DNA of 64,000 bases, taken from NCBI RefSeq assembly GCF_031882575.1, contig NZ_CP134772.1:6049001-6113000 (forward strand), written 5' to 3'. The DNA comes from Pseudomonas sp. VD-NE ins. Its GTDB lineage: Bacteria > Pseudomonadota > Gammaproteobacteria > Pseudomonadales > Pseudomonadaceae. A program made the position numbers and the translations under genes. Positions 8,567 through 17,307 of this stretch are shown here, piece after piece (positions within the stretch are counted from its first letter, which is position 1; each line of letters starts with the position of its first letter). Under the pieces are notes generated by a model. The model saw only the letters and a list, made by a program, of their open reading frames with translations, searched no databases and had not been told where the DNA came from.

Positions 8567-10507
8567 ATGGTTATGAGTAAAGCGGACGCCTTCACCCAGG
8601 CAGGGAAAACCGCGGTATTGCAGAACATTCAGGGCACCCTGCAATTCCTCCAGCGCTTCCCGCCCTTCAATCAGATGGAACACGCCCACCTGGCTTATCT
8701 GGTGGAGCAATGTCAGCTGCGTTTCTACGGCCAGGGCGAAAGCATCATCAAACCCGCCGACGGCCCGGTTGAACACTTCTATATCGTCAAGCAAGGTCGG
8801 GTGGTCGGCGAACGTCAGCACATCACCAAGTCCGGCACCGAAACCACCTTCGAGATCACCACCGGCGAATGTTTTCCGCTGGCCGCGTTGCTCGGCGAAC
8901 GCGCGACCCGCACCGAACACCTGGCCGGCGAAGACACCTTCTGCCTGCAACTGAACAAACTGGCGTTCATCAAGCTGTTCGCCCTGTCCAACGCCTTTCG
9001 CGACTTCGCCTTGCGCGGGGTCAGCAGCCTGCTCGATCAGGTCAACCAGCAAGTGCAGCAGAAAGCCGTGGAAACCCTCGGCACGCAGTACTCGCTGAAC
9101 ACCCGCCTGGGCGAACTGGCGATGCGTCATCCGGTGACCTGCAGCCCCGACACGCCACTACGCGAAGCGGTGAAGCTGATGCACGAGCAGCAGGTCGGCA
9201 GCATCGTCGTCGTGGATGAGCACAAGGCACCGCTGGGGATTTTCACCCTGCGCGATCTACGCCATGTCGTGGCTGCGGGGGTCGGTGATTTCAGTGAAGC
9301 CATCGAGCGCCACATGACGCCTTCGCCCTTTTATCTTTCACCGGATCACAGCGCGTTCGACGCGGCGATTGCCATGACCGAACGGCATATCGCCCACGTC
9401 TGTCTGGTCAAGGATCAGCGTTTGTGTGGCGTGGTCTCCGAGCGTGATCTGTTTTCCCTGCAACGGGTCGATCTGGTGCATCTGGCGCGGACCATCCGCA
9501 GCGCCCAGCGCGTCGAACAACTGGTGAGCCTTCGTGGTGAGATCGGCCAACTGGTCGAACGCATGCTCGCTCACGGTGCTTCTTCGACGCAGATCACCCA
9601 CATCATCACCCTGCTCAACGACCACACCGTGTGCCGCGTCATCGAACTGACCCTCGCGGAAAAAGGCGACCCCGGTGTGCCGTTCAGTTGGCTGTGCTTC
9701 GGCAGCGAAGGCCGCCGTGAGCAGACGCTGCACACCGATCAGGACAACGGCATTCTGTTTGACGCCCGCGATGCCGCCCATGCGGCGGAGATTCGCGGCA
9801 AGCTGCTGCCGCTGGCCCAGCAGATCAACCAGAGTCTGGCGCTGTGCGGCTTTACTCTGTGCAAGGGCAACATCATGGCCGGCAACCCCGAGCTGTGCCT
9901 GTCGCGAGCGGAATGGGCCCGGCGCTTTGCGGCTTTTATTCGTGAGGCGACGCCGGAGAATCTGCTCGGTTCAAGCATCTACTTCGATCTGCGCGTGGTC
10001 TGGGGCGATGAGCAAGGCTGTGAACAACTGCGCCGGGGCATTCTTGATCAGGTCGGCGACAACCGTTTGTTCCAGCGCATGATGGCCGAGAACGCCTTGC
10101 GCAATCGCCCACCGGTGGGACGTTTCCGCGAGTTCGTGTTGGCGCGCAAGAATGGTGAGAAAGCCACGCTGGATCTCAAGGTGCAGGGGCTGACGCCGTT
10201 CGTGGATGGCGCGCGACTGCTCGCACTGGCCAACGGCGTCGACGCCAACAACACCCTCGAACGCTTTCGCCAGTTGGTCGAGAAAGAAGTCATCGAGCGC
10301 CTGGATGGCGCGGCGTATGAAGAGGCCTATCACTTCATTCAGCAAACGCGCATGCAACAGCATCAGTTGCAGACACGGGAAAATCTGCCCTACTCCAACC
10401 GCGTCGATCCCGACAGCCTCAATCATCTCGACCGGCGCATCCTGCGTGAATCCCTGCGCCAGGCCCAGCGCCTGCAAAGCAGCCTGACGTTGCGGTATCA
10501 GCTATGA
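8567..10507 (+). CDS. cNMP-binding / CBS / DUF294 nucleotidyltransferase-like signalling protein
   Basis: 646-residue cytoplasmic multidomain protein. Order: cyclic-nucleotide-binding fold (about 30-150), paired CBS domains (about 185-305, starting at MRHPVTCSPDTPLREAVKLM), DUF294 nucleotidyltransferase-like core (about 335-470, with GSEGRREQTLHTDQDNGI, the G-S-x9-D-x-D-type metal motif), and the DUF294 C-terminal helical domain. In pseudomonads this protein is found next to a DnaQ-like exonuclease and often near acetate-uptake genes, as here with the exonuclease. Start could be 8567 or the in-frame ATG at 8573; neither has a clear ribosome site. Substrate and reaction are unknown. Confidence 0.88.
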   Translation: MVMSKADAFTQAGKTAVLQNIQGTLQFLQRFPPFNQMEHAHLAYLVEQCQLRFYGQGESIIKPADGPVEHFYIVKQGRVVGERQHITKSGTETTFEITTGECFPLAALLGERATRTEHLAGEDTFCLQLNKLAFIKLFALSNAFRDFALRGVSSLLDQVNQQVQQKAVETLGTQYSLNTRLGELAMRHPVTCSPDTPLREAVKLMHEQQVGSIVVVDEHKAPLGIFTLRDLRHVVAAGVGDFSEAIERHMTPSPFYLSPDHSAFDAAIAMTERHIAHVCLVKDQRLCGVVSERDLFSLQRVDLVHLARTIRSAQRVEQLVSLRGEIGQLVERMLAHGASSTQITHIITLLNDHTVCRVIELTLAEKGDPGVPFSWLCFGSEGRREQTLHTDQDNGILFDARDAAHAAEIRGKLLPLAQQINQSLALCGFTLCKGNIMAGNPELCLSRAEWARRFAAFIREATPENLLGSSIYFDLRVVWGDEQGCEQLRRGILDQVGDNRLFQRMMAENALRNRPPVGRFREFVLARKNGEKATLDLKVQGLTPFVDGARLLALANGVDANNTLERFRQLVEKEVIERLDGAAYEEAYHFIQQTRMQQHQLQTRENLPYSNRVDPDSLNHLDRRILRESLRQAQRLQSSLTLRYQL

Positions 10508-11211
10508 GCCTGTTTTCATGGCTGCGCCCGGCCAGTCCGGTGGTGCCGGTGGATTTTCAGCAGCGTCTGGCGCAGCTGCCGACGATTAGCGAACTGCGCG
10601 AATGCACGTTGCGCGAACAGCGCTGGGTGGTGCTGGATCTGGAAACCACCGGACTCAACCTGAACAAGGATCGCGTGCTGTCGATTGGCGCGGTGGTGAT
10701 CGAGGACGGCGCGATCGATTTCAGTCAGCAATTCGAACGCACGCTGCAATGTCGCGAGCTGAAGCTCAGTCCCAGCGTGTTGATTCACGGGTTGGGGCCG
10801 AATGCGATTGCGGCGGGCAGTGAACCGGCCGAGGCGTTGTTGGAACTCATGGAATTTATCGGTGACAGTCCGGTATTGGCGTTTCATGCCCCGTTTGATC
10901 AGCACATGCTCGGCCGCGCGTTGAAGGAGCACCTGGGGCACAAGTTGCAGCAGGTGTTTCTGGATGTCGCCGACATTGCACCGCTGGTGTGTCCGCAAGC
11001 GAATATTCGTGAGGCCGGGCTGGATGAGTGGATCGACTGGTTCAAGCTCGAGGTGTTCGAGCGGCATAACGCGAGTGCCGATGCGTTGGCGACGGCGGAG
11101 CTGGCGTTGATTCTGTTCAGCCGGGCGCGGGGGCAGCAGATTCATAGTCCGTTGAATTTGCAGCAGCGGTTGAGTCAGTGGAAGCGGCGGCAGCAGGCGC
11201 CTTCGTTTTAA
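10504..11211 (+). CDS. DnaQ-like 3'-5' exonuclease
   Basis: 235 residues. A DEDD exonuclease fold: ExoI motif VVLDLETTG near residue 42-50, ExoII FHAPFDQHML near 125, ExoIII HNASADALATAEL near 193. This resembles the epsilon-subunit family but has an N-terminal extension and is not the canonical dnaQ. It overlaps the DUF294 gene by four bases (ATGA), so the two are translationally coupled and should act together. The target nucleic acid or nucleotide is unknown. Confidence 0.88.
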   Translation: MSLFSWLRPASPVVPVDFQQRLAQLPTISELRECTLREQRWVVLDLETTGLNLNKDRVLSIGAVVIEDGAIDFSQQFERTLQCRELKLSPSVLIHGLGPNAIAAGSEPAEALLELMEFIGDSPVLAFHAPFDQHMLGRALKEHLGHKLQQVFLDVADIAPLVCPQANIREAGLDEWIDWFKLEVFERHNASADALATAELALILFSRARGQQIHSPLNLQQRLSQWKRRQQAPSF

Positions 11212-11216
11212 ATCAA

Positions 11217-11428
11217 AAGCCCCTCATCGGAACGCCGCCCGCCCAGCCCTCCCGAAACGTCGGACCGCCCCGAGGGAGAGGGAGCCGACCGAGGTGTCTC
11301 GGGCTCTTCATCGACCTGAGAAAACGGGTCGATTATGGATTCACTGAAGATCGCTCAGGTCGGTGTACCTCCAGAATATCCCCCGATCGGTCCCCTCTCC
11401 CCCCGGGAGAGGGCTAGGGTGAGGGCCT
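11217..11428. repeat. CCCTCTCCC-type intergenic repeat
   Basis: A complex repeat bounded by AGCCCCTCATCGG at the left and CCGGGAGAGGGCTAGGGTGA at the right, with the internal phrases GAGCCGACCGAGGTGT and CAGGTCGGTGTACCTC that recur in the 28.4, 39.3 and 50.3 kb repeats. It ends about 105 bases before the sigma factor gene. Confidence 0.8.
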
Positions 11429-11488
11429 GCCTTTAACCGCCCACCTGACCAGTGGCCAATTGCTAACCATTCCCACCTCTGCCACAAT

Positions 11489-11503
11489 CGCGAACAATTC
11501 GCG
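11489..11503. promoter_or_regulatory. Perfect palindrome CGCGAA-CAA-TTCGCG before the sigma gene
   Basis: Six-base arms with a three-base centre, about 32 bases before the proposed GTG start of the iron sigma factor. It does not resemble a Fur box. No Fur site could be assigned with confidence by eye in this gap. Confidence 0.35.
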
Positions 11504-11534
11504 TTAGTTAACATTTCCCAATCGGTGATGTCCG

Positions 11535-12053
11535 GTGTCGTCAGTCCCAAGCCCTAACAGTGAGCTCGTCGGTGCGATGTATCGTGACCATCGCGGCTGG
11601 CTGCTGGCATGGTTGCGACGCAATGTGGCGTGTCCGCAGCGCGCCGAGGACCTGAGCCAGGACACCTTCGTCCGTCTGCTCGGTCGCAACGACATGCTGA
11701 CACCTCGCGAGCCGCGCGCCTTTCTGGTGGCGATCGCCAAAGGCTTGTTGTTCGACTACTTCCGCCGCGCCGCGCTGGAACAGGCCTACCTCACCGAACT
11801 GATGCTGATCCCCGAAGGCGAACAACCTTCGGTGGAAGAACAGCAAATGATCCTCGACGACCTCAAGGCCATCGACCGCTTGCTCGGCAAGCTGTCGACC
11901 AAGGCCCGCGCCGCATTCCTTTATAACCGCCTCGATGGCCTCAGCCATGCCGAGATTGCCGACAAGCTCAGCGTCTCGGTGCCGCGCGTGCGCCAGTATC
12001 TGGCGCAAGGCATTCGTCAGTGCTACATCGCCCTGTACGGTGAGCCGACGTGA
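11535..12053 (+). CDS. fiuI: FecI-type ECF sigma factor (probable FiuI)
   Basis: 172 residues. Sigma region 2 (about 12-75, RAEDLSQDTFVRLLGR) and region 4 (about 112-165, DGLSHAEIADKLSVSVPRVRQYL) are clear. FecI-family factors direct transcription of iron-siderophore receptors after a receptor-FecR signal. GTG at 11535 is used as start; an ATG at 11577 (MYRDHRGW) would remove 14 residues that fit less well. It overlaps the FecR-type gene by four bases. The fiu name rests on matching order with P. aeruginosa PA0470-PA0472 beside a glutathione transferase and creBCD, and is less certain than the family. Confidence 0.85.
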   Translation: MSSVPSPNSELVGAMYRDHRGWLLAWLRRNVACPQRAEDLSQDTFVRLLGRNDMLTPREPRAFLVAIAKGLLFDYFRRAALEQAYLTELMLIPEGEQPSVEEQQMILDDLKAIDRLLGKLSTKARAAFLYNRLDGLSHAEIADKLSVSVPRVRQYLAQGIRQCYIALYGEPT

Positions 12054-13024
12054 GTCTGGCCAGTTCCAGACCGGTGCCGGCGCATGTGCTGGACGCGGCG
12101 ATTGCCTGGCAACTGACCCTCGATTCGAGCAGCCCGCTGGAGCGCGAGGAATTCGCCAAATGGCATGCGGCCCATGAAGAACACGCCCGCGCATGGCGGC
12201 AACTGGGCATGCTCGATCAGCGTTTCAGCGTGGCCAAAGGTCCGGCCCGCAGTGCCTTGCTGCAGTCGCGCGAGGGCATTCGCCGACGGGTACGCAAGCT
12301 TGGCAGTGGGCTGGCCAGCGTTGTGGTGCTGGTCGGTGTGGGGCTGTTCGCCAGCGAACGATTTCTGCCGCTGGACTACTGGCTCGCCGATCAGCGCACC
12401 GCGACCGGTGAGCAGCGCACTGTGCGTCTGGCTGACGGCACCGTGCTGAATCTGAACACCCACAGTGCGGTGGATGTGCGGTTCGATGACAAGCGCCGGT
12501 TGATCGTCCTTCAGGAAGGCGAAATTCTCGTCGAGACCGGGCATGGCGATGCGCGACCCTTTATCGTCGAAACCCGCGAAGGCAGCATGCGTGCCTTGGG
12601 TACGCGGTTCCTGGTCAAGCGTGAAGACGAAGGCACACGTCTGAGCGTGTTGCAGTCGGCCGTGGCCGCCCACGGGCAAGCAAATCCAGAAGAGCAAATC
12701 CTCCATGAAGGCCAGCAAGTGCTGCTGCGCAGTGATGGATTGGGTTCGATCGTCGCGCTCAATCCCGGCGCCGACGCATGGACCCGCGGCATGCTGGTGG
12801 TGGATAACGCACGCCTGAGCGATCTGGTGCATGAACTGGGGCGTTATCGTCGCGGGCATCTGGGCGTGGCGCCGGAAGTGGCGGACTTGCGGATTACCGG
12901 TAGCTTCCCGCTGCATGACACCGATAAAGCCTTGAGTGCATTGCTGCCGACCCTGCCGGTGCAGATCGAGCGGCATACGCCGTATTGGGTCACTGTCGCG
13001 AAGGCTGATATCAAGCCTGAGTAA
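12050..13024 (+). CDS. fiuR: FecR-type anti-sigma / sigma regulator (probable FiuR)
   Basis: 324 residues. A DUF4880-like cytoplasmic N-terminal helix domain (about 10-55, with EREEFAKWHAAHEEHARAW), one membrane helix near 85-103 (SGLASVVVLVGVGLFA) and a periplasmic FecR domain (about 115-235, RTVRLADGTVLNLNTHSAVDV). The C-terminal STN-like part probably contacts the receptor's signalling domain. Start GTG at 12050 overlaps the sigma stop (GTGA). It passes the ligand-bound receptor signal to the sigma factor. Naming follows synteny as for the sigma gene. Confidence 0.87.
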   Translation: MSLASSRPVPAHVLDAAIAWQLTLDSSSPLEREEFAKWHAAHEEHARAWRQLGMLDQRFSVAKGPARSALLQSREGIRRRVRKLGSGLASVVVLVGVGLFASERFLPLDYWLADQRTATGEQRTVRLADGTVLNLNTHSAVDVRFDDKRRLIVLQEGEILVETGHGDARPFIVETREGSMRALGTRFLVKREDEGTRLSVLQSAVAAHGQANPEEQILHEGQQVLLRSDGLGSIVALNPGADAWTRGMLVVDNARLSDLVHELGRYRRGHLGVAPEVADLRITGSFPLHDTDKALSALLPTLPVQIERHTPYWVTVAKADIKPE

Positions 13025-13043
13025 TGCGGTGTCTGAGCGGCCG

Positions 13044-13138
13044 CCATCGCTGGCAAGCCAGCTCCCACAGGGATCTGCGGTGAGCATCAATTTTGTGAAC
13101 AGCACTGAAACCTGTGGGAGCTGGCTTGCCAGCGATGA
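13044..13138. repeat. REP doublet, GCTGGCAAGCCAGCTCCCACA family
   Basis: Inverted REP pair between the fecR-type gene and the TonB receptor gene, about 41 bases apart internally. Confidence 0.9.
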
Positions 13139-13290
13139 GGCCACATGCAGCTCCGTAGAACTCAGGTTGCCAGGCGAATCAGCAGCCCCATTTCCAGTTA
13201 ATCGAAATTATTTTCATCCAGCCCTATCACTTTCTGCTTTTCATCCGGCACACAGGCAATTGAGAAATATTTCCATTCAGGAGCCGCCGT

Positions 13291-15717
13291 ATGTCCCGTT
13301 CGCTAGACACCTTGTTGCGCCCCAGTCTGCTGGCCGTCGCCATCGCGCTCAGCGCGCCGCTGATCAGCAGTCCGTTGCTTGCCGCTGAACAAGCGTCCAG
13401 CGTGCGCGCCTACAATCTGCCGGCGGCACCACTGTCGACCACGCTGAATCAGATCGCCAGCCAGGGTGGCATCGCGCTTTCGCTCAATCCGTCGCTGGCG
13501 GCAGGCAAGACCTCAGCACCGGTCAACGGCCAGTACGACGCGGCTGGCGCTCTGCGTGCGGCCCTGCGTGGCACCGGTCTGCAACTGGAACAAAGCAATA
13601 CCGGCACTTACACCTTGGTCGCCGTGCCTGAAGGAACGCTGGCCCTGCCGGAAACTTCCGTCATCGGCGTGGAAAACTTCGAAAGCGCCTGGGGCCCGGT
13701 CGAAGGCTACACCGCCACCCGCACCGCCGCCGGCACCAAGACCGACACCGCATTGGTCGAAGCACCGCGATCAATCTCCGTCGCGACTCGCCAGCAAATG
13801 GACGACCGCAGCGTGCACAGCCTCGACGACGCCGTGCGCTACATGCCGGGCATCACCGCCAGCAGCTACGGCAGCGACACCCGCGCCGACTGGCTGCGTG
13901 TGCGCGGTTTCGAACCGACCCAGTTCCTCGACGGCCTGCCGCTGCCGAAAGGCGTGTACGCCAACCCGAAACAGGAAACCTGGAACCTCGACCGCCTCGC
14001 CCTGCTGCGCGGCCCGGCCTCCTCGGTTTACGGCCAGACCCCACCGGGCGGCCTGCTCGACATGGTCAGCCGTCGCCCAAGCGCTGAAGCCAGCAACGAA
14101 ATCCAGCTGCAATACGGCAGCGACAACCACCGCCAGATCAACTTCGCCAGCACCGGCAAGATCGACGATGCCGGCCAGTTTCTCTATGGCCTCAGCGGTG
14201 TGGTGCGCGACAGCGGCACGCAGGTCGATCACGTCGACAACAAGCGCTACAACATCGCGCCGAGCCTGACCTGGAACATCGACGACGACACCAAGCTCAC
14301 CCTGCTGAGCCAGTTCACCCGCGACGATACCGGTATCACCAGCCAGTTCCTGCCGGTGCAGGGCACCAAGATCAAGTCACCGTTCGGTGATATTTCCCAC
14401 CACAAGAATCTGGGTGATCCGGACTGGGAATATTACGATCGCACCTACTACGCGCTGGGCTACGCCTTCGAAAATCGTCTGAACGATGTCTGGCAGTTCA
14501 AGCAAAACCTGCGTTACACCAAGTCGGATCTGTCGTTCCAGTCGCTGACGCCGGGGTCGTACCCATTCACCGAAGTGGATGATCAAGGCAATGTCGGGCG
14601 CACCAGCACCAGCGTCGAAGAAGATATCAGCCAGTTCGCCGTGGACAACAACTTCCAGGCCGACTTCGCCACGGGCGACATCCGCCACACCCTGCTGCTG
14701 GGCCTTGATCACCAGCGCAGCAACACCAACTACACCTCGATCTTCGGTGACGGCCTGACCACCAACGTGATCACCCCGATCTACGGCCAGCCGATCGTAC
14801 GCCCGGCGCGCTCGACAGCGTTTTACGATTACGACCAGAAGACCTACCAGACCGGCCTGTACATCCAGGACCAGATGGCCCTCGACCAGTGGCGCCTGAC
14901 CCTCGGCGGCCGTGAAGACTGGGTGCACACCAGCACCAAGTTCATCAACAAGGGCGATGCCACCAACACCCAGCGTGACAAGGCGTTCAGCGGCAACGCC
15001 GCGCTCAGCTATGTCTTCGACAACGGTTTCGTGCCGTACCTGTCGTACGCCGAGTCCTTCCAGCCGACCACGGGTGCCGACGCCACTTCGACCGGCTCAC
15101 TCAAACCGACCGAAGGCAAGCAGTGGGAACTGGGCATCAAGTACCAGCCACCGGGCAGCAAAACCCTGCTGACCGCCGCCGTGTATGACCTCACCCAGAA
15201 GAACGTTTCGGTCAACACCTTCGTCAACAACGTGTCGATCACCAGCCAGACCGGGGAAGTGAAAGTCAAAGGCCTGGAGCTGGAAGCGGTTTCCGACGTC
15301 ACCGATAACCTGAAAGTCATTGCTGCCTACACCCTGGCAAAATCGGAAGTGCAGAATGGCGTCGACAAGGGCAATCGCCTGCAACTGATGCCGAACCAGC
15401 AAGCCTCGCTGTGGACCGATTACACCTGGCACGCCGGCGTCCTCGACGGCTTCGGCATTGGCGGTGGCGTGCGTTACACCGGCAACACCTACGGCGACAA
15501 GGCCAACACCTGGCTGGGCAAGGCGGACGCCTACACCGTGTTCGACGCGAGCGTGCATTACGACCTCGGCCGTCTGGACAACAGCCTCAAAGGCGCGTCG
15601 CTGGCACTCAACGCAACCAACCTGTTCGACAAGGAATACATTTCCACCTGCGACAGCTTCTACTGCTACTACGGCGACACGCGCAGTGTCGTCGCCAGCG
15701 CCACTTACAAGTGGTAA
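13291..15717 (+). CDS. fiuA: TonB-dependent siderophore receptor with signalling domain (probable FiuA)
   Basis: 808-residue outer-membrane receptor. A signal peptide ends near residue 31 (SSPLLAAEQ). Next come an STN (secretin/TonB short N-terminal) signalling domain at about 38-110, a plug domain at about 150-265 (APRSISVATRQQMDDR; RVRGFEPTQFLDGLPLPKG), and a 22-strand barrel ending in an aromatic residue (ASATYKW). The STN domain marks it as a transducer working with the FecI/FecR pair upstream. The start has GGAG about eight bases before. Ferrichrome-type ligand is inferred only from synteny with FiuA. A CysPheTyrCys segment near the C-terminus (TCDSFYCYYGD) is typical of siderophore receptors of this class. 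Confidence 0.9.
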   Translation: MSRSLDTLLRPSLLAVAIALSAPLISSPLLAAEQASSVRAYNLPAAPLSTTLNQIASQGGIALSLNPSLAAGKTSAPVNGQYDAAGALRAALRGTGLQLEQSNTGTYTLVAVPEGTLALPETSVIGVENFESAWGPVEGYTATRTAAGTKTDTALVEAPRSISVATRQQMDDRSVHSLDDAVRYMPGITASSYGSDTRADWLRVRGFEPTQFLDGLPLPKGVYANPKQETWNLDRLALLRGPASSVYGQTPPGGLLDMVSRRPSAEASNEIQLQYGSDNHRQINFASTGKIDDAGQFLYGLSGVVRDSGTQVDHVDNKRYNIAPSLTWNIDDDTKLTLLSQFTRDDTGITSQFLPVQGTKIKSPFGDISHHKNLGDPDWEYYDRTYYALGYAFENRLNDVWQFKQNLRYTKSDLSFQSLTPGSYPFTEVDDQGNVGRTSTSVEEDISQFAVDNNFQADFATGDIRHTLLLGLDHQRSNTNYTSIFGDGLTTNVITPIYGQPIVRPARSTAFYDYDQKTYQTGLYIQDQMALDQWRLTLGGREDWVHTSTKFINKGDATNTQRDKAFSGNAALSYVFDNGFVPYLSYAESFQPTTGADATSTGSLKPTEGKQWELGIKYQPPGSKTLLTAAVYDLTQKNVSVNTFVNNVSITSQTGEVKVKGLELEAVSDVTDNLKVIAAYTLAKSEVQNGVDKGNRLQLMPNQQASLWTDYTWHAGVLDGFGIGGGVRYTGNTYGDKANTWLGKADAYTVFDASVHYDLGRLDNSLKGASLALNATNLFDKEYISTCDSFYCYYGDTRSVVASATYKW

Positions 15718-15748
15718 GCGATTGAGCTGAAACAGGCCCTGTGACCAG

Positions 15749-15779
15749 GCCGTCCTTCGCGGACGGCTTTGGTGTTTTT
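15749..15779 (+). terminator. Possible weak terminator/attenuator after the receptor gene
   Basis: GCCGTCC pairs with GGACGGC around TTCGC, then TTTGGTGTTTTT. It sits between the receptor and the PepSY gene and may lower downstream expression rather than end the operon. Confidence 0.5.
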
Positions 15780-15791
15780 GAAGGTCATGAA

Positions 15792-16922
15792 ATGAAAAGT
15801 AAAACAATCCGCCGCTGGTCGTTCGTTCATACCTGGACCAGCCTGGTCTGCACCGTGTTTTTGCTGATGCTGGCACTGACCGGTTTGCCGCTTATTTTCC
15901 ATCACGAGATCGAACATCTGCTCGGCGATGCACCCGAAGTGCGCGAGATGCCGGCCGACACGCCACGGCTGAATCTGGCGCAACTGGTCGAGGCCGCAGA
16001 GAAACATCGTCCCGATGAAGTCGTGCAGTACTTCGGTTTCGATGATGACGAACCGAATGCCGTACTGACGATCATGGCGAAAACCGCCGGCACTGAGCCG
16101 AACTCCTCGCACACCTTCATGCTCGACGCGCGTACCGGTGAAGCGCTGGAAACCCCGTCGGCCAACGGTGGTTTGATGCTGTTTATCCTGCGCCTGCACG
16201 TCGACATGTTTGCCGGGCTGCCGGGCAAGTTGCTGCTGGCGTTCATGGGGCTGCTGTTTGTCGTGGCCATCGTATCCGGGACAGTGTTGTACCTGCCGTT
16301 CATGCGCCGCTTGAAGTTCGGCACCGTGCGTCAGGACAAATCCACCCGCCTGCGCTGGCTCGACCTGCACAACCTGATCGGTGTCGTCACCCTGACCTGG
16401 GCGCTGGTGGTGGGCGTGACCGGCGTGATCAGCGCGTGCGCCGACTTGTTGATCGCGGCCTGGCGCAACGATGCACTGAACACCTTGATCGCACCTTATC
16501 GCGATGCCCCGCCACTGACACATCTGGCACCGGCCACGCGTTTGCTCGATATCGCTGGCGAAGTGGCACCGGACATGAAGCCGGATTTCATCGCTTTCCC
16601 CGGCACACGGTTTTCCAGCGAACACCATTACTCGGTGTTCATGAAGGGCGGCACGCACCTGACCTCGCATTTGCTGACACCAGTGCTGATCGACGCCACT
16701 ACACTGCAAGTCACCGCCGTGGCCGAACGGCCGTGGTACATGGACGCCATGGGCATGTCGCAGCCGCTGCACTTCGGTGACTACGGCGGCATGCCGATGA
16801 AAATCCTCTGGGCCACGCTTGATGTGCTGACCATCATCGTCCTCGGCAGTGGCGTGTATTTGTGGGTAGTGCGGCGCAAAGCGGCGAAACCTGTGCTGGA
16901 AACGGCGGAGGCGTCTGCATGA
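15792..16922 (+). CDS. PepSY-associated TM-domain protein (iron-uptake type)
   Basis: 376-residue inner-membrane protein of the PepSY_TM family, which often sits beside siderophore receptors and is thought to be involved in periplasmic iron reduction or siderophore processing. Four main membrane helices: about 8-32, 130-160, 190-215 and 335-360, with a periplasmic part between. The N-terminal helix carries HTW and two His in PLIFHHEIEH, possible haem or metal ligands. Start at 15792 is preferred to the 15741 frame because AAGGT precedes it and the family begins at MKSKTIRRWSFVHTW. It overlaps the next small gene by four bases. Confidence 0.85.
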   Translation: MKSKTIRRWSFVHTWTSLVCTVFLLMLALTGLPLIFHHEIEHLLGDAPEVREMPADTPRLNLAQLVEAAEKHRPDEVVQYFGFDDDEPNAVLTIMAKTAGTEPNSSHTFMLDARTGEALETPSANGGLMLFILRLHVDMFAGLPGKLLLAFMGLLFVVAIVSGTVLYLPFMRRLKFGTVRQDKSTRLRWLDLHNLIGVVTLTWALVVGVTGVISACADLLIAAWRNDALNTLIAPYRDAPPLTHLAPATRLLDIAGEVAPDMKPDFIAFPGTRFSSEHHYSVFMKGGTHLTSHLLTPVLIDATTLQVTAVAERPWYMDAMGMSQPLHFGDYGGMPMKILWATLDVLTIIVLGSGVYLWVVRRKAAKPVLETAEASA

Positions 16923-17098
16923 AGCCACGTCAGTCGAATTTCTGGAAGGTGTTCAGCACGCCGATCGTGATTGCGTTGCTGAGTGCAGCGGGGTTGTTTG
17001 CGGCGTTGCTTGGGGATGGGATTTGGGATGCGTTGAGCTGGGTTGGTCTGGGTGTGCCGGCCTTTCTGGCGATCAGGGGATTGCTGCAGCGCAGGTAG
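16919..17098 (+). CDS. Small membrane protein, 59 residues
   Basis: ATG overlaps the PepSY stop (ATGA), so it is in the same operon. Two hydrophobic segments are visible (about 14-31, PIVIALLSAAGLFAALLG, and 37-54, LSWVGLGVPAFLAI), with basic ends. No named family is recognised, but its coupling to the iron-uptake PepSY protein suggests an accessory subunit. Codon use matches the neighbours, so it is probably a real gene. Confidence 0.75.
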   Translation: MKPRQSNFWKVFSTPIVIALLSAAGLFAALLGDGIWDALSWVGLGVPAFLAIRGLLQRR

Positions 17099-17120
17099 TT
17101 TTTGTGCTGTCGGTGATGGC

Positions 17121-17216
17121 CTCATCGCTGGCAAGCCAGCTCCCACAAGGAGCTCTGCTGGGCCTGAAATGTGTGTTCACTGCAAAAACCTGTGGGAGCT
17201 GGCTTGCCAGCGATGA
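17121..17216. repeat. REP doublet, GCTGGCAAGCCAGCTCCCACA family
   Basis: Inverted REP pair between the iron operon and the glutathione transferase gene; probably forms the operon's 3' hairpin. Confidence 0.9.
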
Positions 17217-17307
17217 CGGCCGGATGGGCGCCATAAATTCCCTCGCCAGCCATCGCGGTTCTGACTAGGCTAACCACCTGCTCTTCGACGATCACCGAGG
17301 TTTGCCA

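Noticed and set aside
13180..13290. Fur box before the TonB receptor
   Set aside because: An AT-rich GAAATTATTTTCATCC stretch near 13204 resembles half of a Fur site but lacks the 19-base symmetry; not called.
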